Shown: piece after piece, positions 10,873-23,188 of the stretch
Layout of the letters: each line of letters opens with the position of its first letter
How positions within the stretch are numbered: position 1 is the stretch's first letter
Assembly: GCA_964020085.1 (NCBI GenBank)
Contig: OZ026607.1
Coordinates: 21,827,106 to 21,891,105 of the forward strand
Length of the DNA: 64,000 nt
DNA from: Micromussa lordhowensis
Taxonomy: Eukaryota > Cnidaria > Anthozoa > Scleractinia > Lobophylliidae
Direction of reading: 5' to 3'
Program-made: the position numbers and the translations under genes
Notes under the pieces: model-generated
What the model was told of the DNA's origin: nothing
Seen by the model: only the letters and a program-made list of their open reading frames with translations
Database searches by the model: none

Positions 10873-13800
10873 TCATGTCTGTAATTCGCCTTCACTGTCG
10901 TCAAAACGAATATGACTTTGTCGTTGTACTTGTAGGGCTTCGGCCTTTCTTGCAACCTAGAAATTAACGCATAAAGCACTCAGGGTAAAATTGTTCGATA
11001 ACTTATTAAAACTAATTCTGGATAAAAAGTTTACCGAGGATTGAATGGTCCAGTTTCGAGGCAACTAAGACCGCTGAATAAAAGGACTGAAGACTCACCT
11101 GTACAGAGTTAAGCTCAATCTGTAGTAAAATATTCATGAAAAAGGTAGGTAAAGTCTGCATACGAGCCAAGTGGCTCATCAGGCCAGAGCTTATCCTGGT
11201 TTCAGTAGCATGAAGCGACTAGGAGTATTTCTACTCCACCCTGGATGGGAAGCTAGTCCATCGCAAGGTTACCCCCAGCATTCAATCGCCGGTACCCATT
11301 TGTACACCTGGGTGGAGAGAGGCACAGTGAAAGTAGGGTGCTTTGCCCAAGAACACATTTAATGTCCCCGGCCAGGGCTCGACACCAGGACCGCTCGATC
11401 TGGAGACGAGCGCACTAATCACCAGGCCACCGCGCCTCTCTATTCACGAAATACTTCCAGTATTGAAGTGAATCAATGCACTGAGTTGTGGAAAATGGCA
11501 AACGATTAAGCGTAGGTTTGTACCTTTTCAGTTCCTCTTTTCTTCCCTCTCTTAGCACTATATCTTGTTACGCGATCGGCATTTATCTTCTCCCAGTACG
11601 CTTTCTCATCTTCCTCTACAAATGAAAAGAAATAAATCACGTCAAATGTGTCGCTTTCAGTGAAACGCTGCGCGTTTTCGATCGTATCACAAGGACGATT
11701 AACGCATCGCATCGACGAAAACGGATTTATGTAAACAGGGCGTTAACTTAGTGGGGTACCCCCAAGAAAATTAGATGGGTGGGTGCGGCCCTCTTACGAA
11801 AACCCTTGCCCTATTTTAAACGCCAAATCTGTGATTTCCCTATCTTATTTCTGACCTGACCAGAAGTTCGATACCCTATTGAAGACTTAACCCTTTAATC
11901 AATACCCTGCTTCAAGCCTGCCTTATAATTAGTTCCCTAGTTATCAAAGATATCAAAGACAATGTAAAGCGCTTTTGTTGATAGTCTTTTCGATAACGAT
12001 AATCAAAGTAGCTCCTTTTTTAAAAAACTTCCTGACCAAAATGGCTTAAAACCATACCCATTGGAGCCGCACGTACCTGTATAGCCCTGATAATGGAGCT
12101 ACCCCAACCTCCCGGGGGGGCGCTACACTCATTTGGGCCTCGTTCACACCAATGCAGTTTCGTTGGAACACGTATACTTGATGCAGTCGTCTGCGCTAAT
12201 ACGATAGAAAACGAAACGCACACGTGAAAGCGCTGTCCAGAGTGCAGATCACTAAAAACGTAGTCCTATCACATTGGAGTGAAGAGCGAAAACCTTTTCT
12301 GATTTGCGTATATGCGCTTTTGAGCGTTTGAGCCGACCTCGTTCCCAGGACAGGGACCTCTCTCTTCCTCGAGGAAGAGAGAGGACCCTGGGAACGAGTG
12401 GACGGACGGGGAAAACGCTGCAAAAACGTTAGTGCAGACGCAAATCTTTTGATGCTTTTTTCGGTGCAAATACTTATCACCGGAATACGCCAGTTGTATC
12501 ACCGCATGGTCTGAAACGGGGCAACGAAACGCCCAAGCTAAAAAGGTCTGCTAGCTTGCCGGTACCCCCGAGAGGTTTAAAATTCAAGTATATCGATTTT
12601 TAATTCACTCTTTATGTTGACAGTCATTCAAAGAACTTGATTGGCACGAAAGCGCAAGGATTTGCAGTAACAAAACAATGATAAGATATATAGTTTAACA
12701 CTGACCTGTTAGTTGGTGGAGTTTTAATTCATCGTTTGTCGATGACATTGTTTCAAACACCGCACTACATTTTTCTGCAGTATGGAAGCGAACGTAACCC
12801 TGCAGAGAAGACCAAAAATAAAACAAAGTTAAATTAGTTTTTCCTTTAAACCAAAGAGACTATCCGCAAGCAAAGGCTTGTATATTGAGTGTGAAACAAG
12901 ACAAACGCCAGTCTGACTTTTCGGGTGAATAAGTGCCGCTTTCGGGAAATCCACGAAAGTAACCGAACAGCCTCCGACTCTTATTGTCCAATCAGGAGAA
13001 TTGTTGTCGGTTCCGTTTGTCGTCATATGCTTGCGTCATCAGTAAACGTTGAAATTTCGCGCCTTTTTTCACGCTTGCTCACGCTGGCAGCGGGCAGGCG
13101 GCAACAACTCGTATTCAAAGAGAAGCTACCTGCCATCCGAAATGTTTCTTTTACAAACTGCATTGTTGATTATACGTACTTAAATTTAATACAGTTAAGA
13201 CGTTTTCCTCACCTCAACACTGCCCTCAGCCAGATCCAAATAAGCTACTGGTGCATAGGAAGAAAACTTGTCCTACAAGTAGAAAAGAATCAAATTAACA
13301 AACACACAAAGGCAAAAATTGGAAACTTCAAACACTGACTCTTATTTTGACCAAAATTATAAAAGCATGCTAACATACCCAATTGAGACTATAACCAAAA
13401 CCATTACTTCCAATCGTTTTTACATGCATCTCTAAATCCAGGCTCCGGTTGTTTGAAAAGTGGATAACGCTAACGTGGTTTGTTTGGTCAACACGTATGA
13501 ACTGGATAGAGATTTATCCGTTGGATAGCTTTATCCAGCCTTCGAACGAGCGAAGCCTGTACTCCACGACTCCTTCCTAAAACTTACCTAGCTAGGCAAG
13601 TGCGTGATAATAATTTCACCCGAGACAGTCCACCATAGTAGTATATGTTCAGCATTTTAAGCCTTGTTGTGGTCTTCCCCTGTCTTCCCTGTCTTCCTGC
13701 ATACTAATAAAGTGTCTTCCTGCATACTAATGTGGATTTCCTACATACTAATTTGGATTAGGTTTACTAATGAGCGTCGCTCTAGTACAATACAAACAAT

Positions 13801-16800
13801 AAGGTTGCCCAGACTTGCCCGCTACTAGTGAACCCTGATTGGCTCATGAGAAATCTGTTATGTGTTCAAATTATAAGCGCGTTCTCCGAGACTTTCAGTT
13901 TATTCTTGTCGGGTAAATAATATTTTTGAGCGGATAGCTTCCAAACATGCAAGTCGAAACGTTAATCGTGAAGATGGCTTGCTTGAGCGTAAAAGACATC
14001 GAATCTATCATGCTTTTATCTGACTTTGGCGACGAGCGAGAATTAATTCTTAGCTAACTGCTCGAGGTTTCCGCTCCGTTAGTCACGCACTGAATCCACT
14101 TTCGCCCTAAATTTGCATACAAACTCCAACGGAAAAGCCCATGGGACAGCTCTACCATTGAAATGACAACAATAGAAGTTCGGAGGACTAATTAATTTAA
14201 ACACGCGACAATAAATTGTTTTCTTAAGAAACTTTATTGCTTGTTAATAGTGAATACACACAGATTTGAAATGAATACACCAAAATTAATACAACTACAA
14301 CATGTTTATGAGTAAAGTATCAGGAAATCATTCGCAATCGCCGCGCTAAAACAACACACACGTCAATAAACTTTCAAACAACTTTATTTAAATAATAACG
14401 ATATAACAAAATCAGTTTTTATCGTCACTCGCGGGAAAATATAACCTCACTTTCGATGTTTTCATGTTTTCGTGACTCACTGCACCGCAGTCATTACAAC
14501 GAGCAAAGGCTTCTTTTATATGTTCGCTGTCAAGTGGAATATCGTAACCACAAATGGGACAAATAGTAAAGTTAGCGTGCCAAAAGCATCTGGGACACTT
14601 TACCACCGCAGTTACGGACACATTCCAGTTTTGACAATGGTGACATGGTTTCGAGGACTCTTTTTGAATGATTCCCTCTTGGTCAGACTCGCTATCACTT
14701 TCTGCATCATTGCTTTCAGATTGACTTTCCTCTTCCGCACTACTGTCGCTACTATCGCTACGGTCACTGTCATCATCACCTTCCCCTTCGTTCTCTCTAT
14801 TAACCTTTTCTTTTTCTAGTAAATCGCTCAAAATTTTCTTGTTTTTTATTAAATGCTTGTCAACTCCTAACTCTGCCAGACCATCCAGGAAAGTATTAAG
14901 CGCTCTGGGTTTGATTACCTCCTCGTTATGAGGGAGCAAAACGTATTCCACCAACTCAGCGATGTTTGTTACGGGAATTATGTGATTTTTTCGAAGTAAT
15001 TGCCCACGTGGAGTCCAAAACAGAATATCCTTGGAAGCAGCCATACTGTGTAGCAAGTCAGAAGCGCGTTTTCTGGAAACAGTTTGTGAGAGATTCTCTA
15101 ACACATCTTTAATTCGTGGTTCCTTGTCATCGCTCTGCTCATCTTCAGAGACATCTATCGCGCCTGCTTCCTCAAAAGGCTCCATTTCACCTTCTCCAAT
15201 TTCTTCATCATCCCAATGTACCTTTCGCTTCATGCCCGAACCGCACTCGTCAAAAGAAGATATGAAATGATTGATCTCGTTAAGGGTTATTGCATTTATA
15301 GCAGAAGAAATCCCAAGCTACTTATAACCGGGGGGCAACAAGTCTTGGATAAATCCACCACCCTCTTGCACAAGAATCTGCTTTTTCTTCTTGTAGGGAA
15401 CATTCGGTTCTGCGAGACTAATTAGAACATCCTTATATGGATGCAATTTCTGCCTGTTTTCTTCGGGAAAGGGGATGTATCCCTTGAGCACATTGTATAA
15501 AACTTGAACTAATGCGTGAACTTGTTGTGGAGTGGCAGTCCCTAATAGAAACTCGCATTGATGGGAAGGGCAATGGGCTAACAGTTGAAGAAAACCACGG
15601 TTGTTCTTTACTACTCGAGACATAATTGCAGACTAAACTAGAGACCCACGTTAACGGTTTTTAAAGAATTGTGCTGGTTGTAGTTTAATTGTCTTAATGA
15701 AACAATAGAATTGTGGAGGAGGAGGGAAAACAATAGAATTGAGGAGGAGGAGGGAAAACAATAGAATTGAGGAGGAGGAGGGAAAACAATAGAATTGAGG
15801 AGGAGGAGGGAAAACAATAGAATTGAGGAGGAAGAGGGAAAACAATAGAATTGAGGAGGAGGAGGGAAAACAATAGAATTGAGGAGGAGGAGGGAAAATA
15901 ATAGAATTGAGGAGGAGGAGGAGGAGGAGGAGGAGGGGGAGGAGGAGGAGGAGGGAAAACAATAGAACAATAGAATTGAGGAGGAGGAGGAGGAGGAGGA
16001 GGAGGGGGAGGAGGAGGAGGAGGGAAAACAATAGAATTGAGGAGGAGGGGGAGGAGGAGGAGGAGGGAAAACAATAGAATTGAGGAGGAGGAGGAGGAGG
16101 GAAAACAATAGAATTGAGGAGGAGGAGGAGGAGGAGGAGGAGGAGGAGGAGGAGGAGGAGGGAAAACAATAGAATTGAGGAGGAGGAGGAGGAGGAGGAG
16201 GAGGGAAAACAATAGAATTGAGGAGGAGGAGGAGGAGGAGGAGGAGGAGGAGGAGGAGGAAAACAATATAATTGTGGTGGTTGAAGCCTATATAAATGTG
16301 GAACATTATACACATTTTGTCAGTTCGCCCTAGGCTTTGAGTGAGTTGACATGAGTTGGTCCTGTCCTGTTTGTCAAAAGGATTTTTCTAGAAAGGATAA
16401 TTTGCAAAGACATATGAACAGCAAACACAGTAATTCCCATTTTACTCCAGTCATACCGATGTCTCAAGAAAAGTGTCAGCGGTTTCAGTTTGAACATCCG
16501 TTCACTTGCATGGTGGCCGGGATGACTGGATCAGGCAAGACGATCTGGGTCCAATCGCTGTTAAGACAGGCTTACAGAATGATTAATCTTCCTCCCGAAA
16601 GAATAGTGTGGTGTTACTCACAGTGGCAGCCCGCCTATATGGAAATGCTAGTCGCCATACCAAATATAGAATTTGTCAAGGGAATCCCGGAATCTCTGGA
16701 AAATGATTCCTATGTAGATGTCAACATACGCAACCTGATTGTCTTTGACGACCAAATGACTGAAGCCGGAAAAGATAATCGGATCGTGAACCTGTTTACA

Positions 16801-19800
16801 AAAGGATCGCATCACCGAAATCTGAGCGTTATTTACATTCTGCAAAATCTGTTTCATCAAGGCAAAGGCAACCGAAGCATCAGCTTAAACAGTCATTACT
16901 TGGTGTTGTTCAAAAATCCACGTGATAAACTACAAGTTTTGACCCTAGCCAAACAAATGTATCCCGGGCGTACTGATTTTTTCCTAAAACAACATGAAGA
17001 AGCTGTAAGAAGGCCCTATGGTTATCTTTTGATCGATTTGAAAACTACCACTCGAGATGACTGTAGGCTGAGAACAAACGTGCTCCCTGGAGAAGAAAAG
17101 TTTAATCAAGTAGAGAAAGAAGAAAATATCCCTCAGGAGTTACTAAGATATCTGAAACAGCAAACTCTGATGGTGCCCCCGCCAATTTCGGAGATGCAAC
17201 GCATTCAGAATAATATGGATAATCTCCTGTATCGTACAAACCTTGGAGAGGACCAAAAAGCGAAGCAGTACATGCAGTTGCAAAACAAGTTTTTAAACTA
17301 TAAACACCAGCTCAAATCGTTAATACCTGAAGCAACAATACCCACCCAAACCCAAGAGCCAAATCAAATTTCTACGAATGTACTGACAGGCGACGTACCA
17401 ACTGCGCCAAACCCCGTTCAAAAACCACCAGAAATCATACCAGCGACTCCAGTTCAAGCACCAACCCAAGTGACAGCCCCACAAGCCTTATCTACCATGG
17501 CAACCTCTTCCTCTATCTCATCTCCCACCCTCCCTCCCTCCATTTTGACTCCCCCTCCCACAGTCGAAACGTTGTCACCAGTTAGAAAGCGTATAACGCC
17601 CCCAGTCTGTCAAATTTGTAAATTACCTGGACTATGAACCGAAGAAAGCCTCTAGAGGATCTCGACGTTTACACAGGACTTCGCCTTACAAGTACTCTCA
17701 ATACGATGAAGACGATTGATTGCATCCTAATTTCCTGATACTTTACTCATAAACATGTTGTAGTTGTATTAATTTTGGTGTATTCATTTCAAATCTGTGT
17801 GTATTCACTATTAACAAGCAATAAAGTTTCTTAAGAAAACAATTTATTGTCGCGTGTTTAAATTAATTAGTCCTCCGAACTTCTATTGTTGTCATTTCAA
17901 TGGTAGAGCTGTCCCATGGGCTTTTCCGTTGGAGTTTGTATGCAAATTTAGGGCGAAAGTGGATTCAGTGCGTGACTAACGGAGCGGAAACCTCGAGCAG
18001 TTAGCTAAGAATTAATTCTCGCTCGTCGCCAAAGTCAGATAAAAGCATGATAGATTCGATGTCTTTTACGCTCAAGCAAGCCATCTTCACGATTAACGTT
18101 TCGACTTGCATGTTTGGAAGCTATCCGCTCAAAAATATTATTTACCCGACAAGAATAAACTGAAAGTCTCGGAGAACGCGCTTATAATTTGAACACATAA
18201 CAGATTTCTCATGAGCCAATCAGGGTTCACTAGTAGCGGGCAAGTCTGGGCAACCTTATTGTTTGTATTGTACTAGAGCGACGCTCATTAGTAAACCTAA
18301 TCCAAATTAGTATGTAGGAAATCCACATTAGTATGCAGGAAGACACTTTATTAGTATGCAGGAAGACAGGGAAGACAGGGAAAGACCACAACTCGCTAAC
18401 GGTTCTACAATCGTTTGTTTTAACTGTTCGTATTTGGGGCAACCCCAAGTTTCTAAATCGAGACAAGGAATGTTCAGTTTGTTTAACAAGTCTTTTTCAA
18501 CATGACCTCCTTTGAAAGCCACCACAGTTCTTTCCTCCGTCTTGTATTGGTTGTACAATCGCAGTAAGACAATATCTACTTCATCATGCTCATATGCTCT
18601 CTCTTGGTAACGGGGCTGATAAGTGAGTCCGTGTATGTTATGTTTTGCAAAGTTCACCGTCTTTTTATCCTTGTGAGACAAGTTTTTAAGTGCTGCTGGC
18701 TGGAAGAAAGCATGGCGGTCAAAGTGTTCATCCCAAGAGTAATACCCCATTTCACGCACTTGAAATTTCTTTTGCACAAAGAATCCCTCTAAGTCTATGA
18801 CGAGACATACGCTGTTCTTGATTCTCAAATCCGCCGCAGCATCAGTTTCTTCAAACGCACTAATTGTGTGCTCATTAGCTTCGTCCACGGTTAACATAGG
18901 TTTAGATGTAGATTCGACTTGCATGTTTGTTCCGCTCAAAAATATTATTTACTCGACAAGAATAAAATGCTAAACGGAGAACGCACTTTTATTTTGAATA
19001 GATTATAGATTCTACATGAGCCAATCAGGGTTCACTAGTAGCGGGCAAGCCCAGGCAAGCTTATTGTTTGAATTGTATTAGAGCGACGCTTATTAGTAAA
19101 CCTAATCCAAATTAGTATGTAGGAAATCCACATTAGTATGCAGGAAGACACTTTATTAGTATGCAGGAAGACAGGGAAGACAGGGGAAGACCACAACAAG
19201 GCTTAAAATGCTGAACATATACTACTCACCATGTTCTTTACATGGTCATGTGTTTTCATTAAGTTTATACTGAGGAAATAATAAACTCAACAATTTTTGG
19301 ATTTCTGATCTTAAAGATGATTTCCAGTACGTACTGCGCAGTCTCAACACCTTAATGTTTACAAACATTGTAAGTTCCCACTCGATGGAATGCGAATCGA
19401 TGTTATTCGTTACCAACCACATACATTATCTTGGAGGCAATTCAAATTCTTTTTCCAGCAGCTTCATTGATTTTCACAGCTGCGAAGTTGTTTCATCAAG
19501 TGATAAGAGAAAGAACAAAGCATGTAGCTTAGACCGCTTTGCATCCATAATGGCGATGGTTTGAAACTTTGAATTTACTTCATGCAAGTAGTTGCGAAAT
19601 ATTTATTTGTGATGTCTTACATGAAACAAAACAAAAGACGCAAACAAAACCTCGAGAGTGCGCAGTACGGACTGGAAATCATCTTTAAGTGGCATAGATT
19701 TTGACGATTTTTTTCTCGGTTTTCTCTTCAGTTTTGGCCACGAACTCGCGATTGAAAAGGTATATCAAACATTTAATCACATTTCCTAACACTTCGAAGT

Positions 19801-22800
19801 TTGTCAAAAATACTCTGCGACGCGTCATATGTCAACACTCTTCTCGGTGTTTAGACATGTGGTAAAACACAGTCTCTTGTATCTGATATGCTACAAGCAA
19901 GTCTCGATTCTGCGACAGCCTCAGCTCGAAAATTAGACGTTCATATCGTGTAAACCCTTTCTATAGTGTAAAGGAAATAAAATCAAGCATTGCAGCATTT
20001 TTTACTCACCCTCAATTCTTTCTTAGTGATACCATGACTTTGACAACTGAACTTTAAAACTACTCCAGGAGTGTATGGCATCTCTTTTACAGCCTGGCTG
20101 TCTTCTTCTGACGATTCTTGGTTCTTCTTCTTTGACACTTCAACTTGACCTTGTGATTGCTTCTTAGCTTGGTTTCCAGCTTCCCTCGACTCCGCTGAAG
20201 GTTTATCATGCAGTTGTTGTTTCAATTTGTTCATAGCTTCCCGTTGCAGATTCTTGTATTCTTTCTTCAGTTCTAACCATTCCAGTCTTAGAGAAAGAAA
20301 GAAAAGGTATCATATAAACATGTAACAAGACGGAAGGAATGGCAACATCAGCCGTTATTATTCTTGTCACGCAACGCATTGGCGGTCGCGTAACGCTTTC
20401 GCGTGGCGACCTTCATCCACAGAATGCGCAACACTGACTATATATTAAGCTTTATTTCAACAACAACAATAATAGTATTTACATGAAAATGTGTTGAAAT
20501 GGGAAGAATCCTCAAAAAGCGCCACAGCACCATTCAAGGTGGACACTCCAACCTACCTATATACCTACTAATAATATTCACACACACACACACACACTAA
20601 AAAAAAATCAAAAATGTATATACAGAAATTCAAAGAGTCAAAAATGTAGAAACCTTCAACTTGAAATCTTCCACAGATGATGCTTCTCTAATATCAAGAG
20701 GGAGACTATTTCATTCCCCGACTATTCTCTTCATAAAACTAAATTTAAATAAATTAGTCCTAGAAAGGCTGGTTAAAAGGTTCGGAGTATCCATACTTCT
20801 CAATGCATATCCCCTGTCGACATCCCTAGAGAACCGAACCCTAGAATCAAGGGTCAGGCGAACATGATTATTAACCACCTTATAAAAGAAAACAACATCT
20901 GCAATAAACCTCCTATCCTCTAAAGATAACAAACGGAGTTCACGTAGCCTAACCAAATATTCGTCATCACTTTTAAGAATGAATTTTGTTGCCCTTCTTT
21001 GAATTGACTCTATATGACTAATGTTACTCTTTGTATAAGGATTCCACACCTAAGAGGCATATTCAACCCTAGGCCTCACAAGACTACAATACAGAGTCTT
21101 AAGAGAGAGCATCACTAGTTAACAAACCCAGATCATTGTGCAAGGAAACTGAATCAAGTTTAGCCCCATTAATATGATAGTCATAGGTAAAAGGGGACTT
21201 CTTTTGGTAATTCTCATAACCTTGGATTTACTAGCATTAATCCTCATCTCATTATTTACACACCACTCATTGATCTTATTTAGGTCCCGCTGGAAGCACT
21301 CTTGATCATGAACAGAGTGAATAACCTTATAAAGTTTACTATCATCAGCATAGAGAACTATCTTATTACCTTCAGAAACCACGCCAGGCAAATCATTAAT
21401 ATAAATTATAAAGAACAACGGTCCCAGAATTGACCCTTGAGGTACACAAGATGTGACTGTCAACCAATCAGAAGTCCCGCCACGTACAGCTACCCTCTGT
21501 TGTCGGTTTCACAGACAATCTTTACACCATTCACCATCCACCAGAAGTTGCCCCCCCTCCCAAACTGTATTGATTTAACTTCTGTATCAGGAGGGAATGA
21601 TCAACTAAATCAAAAGCCTTAGAAAAATCCAGAAATACCACATCGACTTGTCAAGTCATTGTGTACCAAAACTAATTGATTAAAATTTAACATCTCCAAA
21701 CCCTTTCATAGAAAATCATGGTGACCAAGACATGAGAATTAAGCTTCTAATCATCTCAGGCAAACTTAGCTGACTTAACACAAAATTATCCAAATGAAAA
21801 TTTTAGAAGTAGTATGAAAACAGTCAGGAGAAAATTAATGTTGATGAGAGTGAAAAACTACTAACTTGGAAATCACTCGAAGGTGCGGTAATCTTGTTTC
21901 TTTCTTCTCCTTCTTTTTCCGTTTTCTCTTCTTGTGTTTCTTGGCAGTGTCATCCTCACCGCTTTCCTCAGCATTATTTTTAGAGTTCGACTCCGACTTG
22001 TCGTTCATCTTTTTACGTTTTTGTTTCACGCTTTCATCATGGTCGGCTGACTCTGCGTGAGATCTTTTACGAGCTTTTAACCCACTCCCTTCTGTACCAG
22101 TATCCTTATCTTCATTATCTCCTTGCCACCGTACAATTTTCTTGTCCTTCTTGTGTTTTCCATCTTGTTCACTGTCCGCTCCTTCCTTTCCATTCTTGTC
22201 CCTCTCATTACCTTCTTCACCTCTCTTAGACTCCTTACGTTTTTGTTTAATATGGCCACTTTTGCTCGCATCCGCCTGCTCCTCGGTTTCGCCAGAATCC
22301 ACTGAAGAATCACTAATCGTTCTTTTACGTTTCCGTTCTTTGTGGTTTTGGATTTCAACTTCTGATTCGCTATGGGAGCGTTTTCTTTTTCCTTTTGCCA
22401 TCTTGTGCTGTTCACTTGCCTGCTCTGTCCTGACACCGTTTTCGTTTTTCTCCTCTGGTTCACTGGTTTGCTTTTGCTTTCCTTCTTTATTGAACATCTT
22501 CATGAACATTAGGACAGCATTACAATCAATACATACCAGTAAAATGTTTTAGAAAAAAAGTGATATTTGTTAACCATGTTTAAATTAAAACCATCTACCT
22601 ATCTGTCTGTCTCTCTGTATGCCTGCCTGTCTGTCTTTCCACCTGTCTGTCTGTCTCTGTTAGTCCGTCTGCCTGTCTGTCTGTCTGTCTCTCTGTTAGT
22701 CTGTCTGTCTGTCTCTGTTAGTCCGTCTGCCTGTCTGTCTGTCTGTCTCTCTGTTAGTCTGTCTGTCTGTCTTTCCATCTGTCTGTCTGTCTGTCTGTCT

Positions 22801-23156
22801 GTCTGCCTGTCTGTCTGTCTGTCTCTTTGTTAGTCTGTCTGTCTGTCTTTCCATCTGTCTGTCTGCCTGTCTGCCTGTCTGTTCGAATCCTGTTGAATCC
22901 CTGATTTTTTTTTCAGACTTCTTCTTTCCAATTGCTTAAATTGGAAAATTCACTGCGATGATCATTCTTCACTTTCACCTATAACCGCAGTTCAAATATA
23001 TGAATTATTTCATAAACGAATAAACAAGAAATAAAGTTGCTTTCATATATACTTCACATCATTTCACTCCTCTTGGGAAGATGTCAACTCAACAAATTTA
23101 CCTTGCTCCCAATGTGTGGCTTCATAGCTCAGTTGGTAGAGCATCGCACTGGTATC

Positions 23157-23188
<32 letters not shown>

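Larger units (their letters stand above)
13637..14328. repeat. Left terminal inverted repeat (692 bp)
   Basis: The outer roughly 320 bp (13637-13958) match, with moderate divergence, the right end at 18913-19226. The stretch 13667-14328 is matched almost base for base, inverted, by 17730-18391. It contains repeated CTTCCTGCATACTAAT motifs near the tip, a TATA-like TATAAG at 13872 and a small open frame at 13947. TTTATT at 14233 is AATAAA on the minus strand. Confidence 0.85.
13637..19226. mobile_element. 5.6-kb Polinton/adintovirus-like non-autonomous element
   Basis: The ends are AGTAGTATATGTTCAGC at the left and its exact complement at 19226, with CACCAT on both sides. It contains a left TIR, two leftward genes, a GGA minisatellite, a rightward zinc-finger/ATPase gene, an internal inverted copy of the left end, a cut exonuclease-like gene and the right TIR. 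Genes are intronless with TATA plus initiator promoters, unlike the host genes. The 6-bp duplication, AG...CT ends and packaging-type ATPase fit Polintons/Mavericks. Those are normally 15-20 kb with protein-primed polymerase B and a retroviral-like integrase, and neither is present here. It sits in LARP7 intron 8 (13273-20009). Assignment to that superfamily is inference, and an unrelated TIR element with captured genes is the alternative. Confidence 0.8.

Noticed and set aside
11160..11440. Dispersed similar 60-140-codon frames at 11171, 36887, 42048 and 45436 that look like a protein family
   Set aside because: They are all readings of SINE family B copies, not genes.
15638..16315. Three long minus-strand open frames (190-225 codons) rich in Ser, Leu and Pro
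   Set aside because: They are translations of the GGA minisatellite in all frames, which lacks stops because of its composition.
22567..22833. 88-codon frame rich in Ser, Leu, Cys and Val
   Set aside because: It is a translation of the CTGT microsatellite.
23118..23188. Possible tRNA gene
   Set aside because: Acceptor pairing and A/B-box regions are good, but the anticodon stem is poor and the head continues into a body shared with other copies, so it is a SINE. The same reasoning applies to 8379-8449 and 45769-45842.
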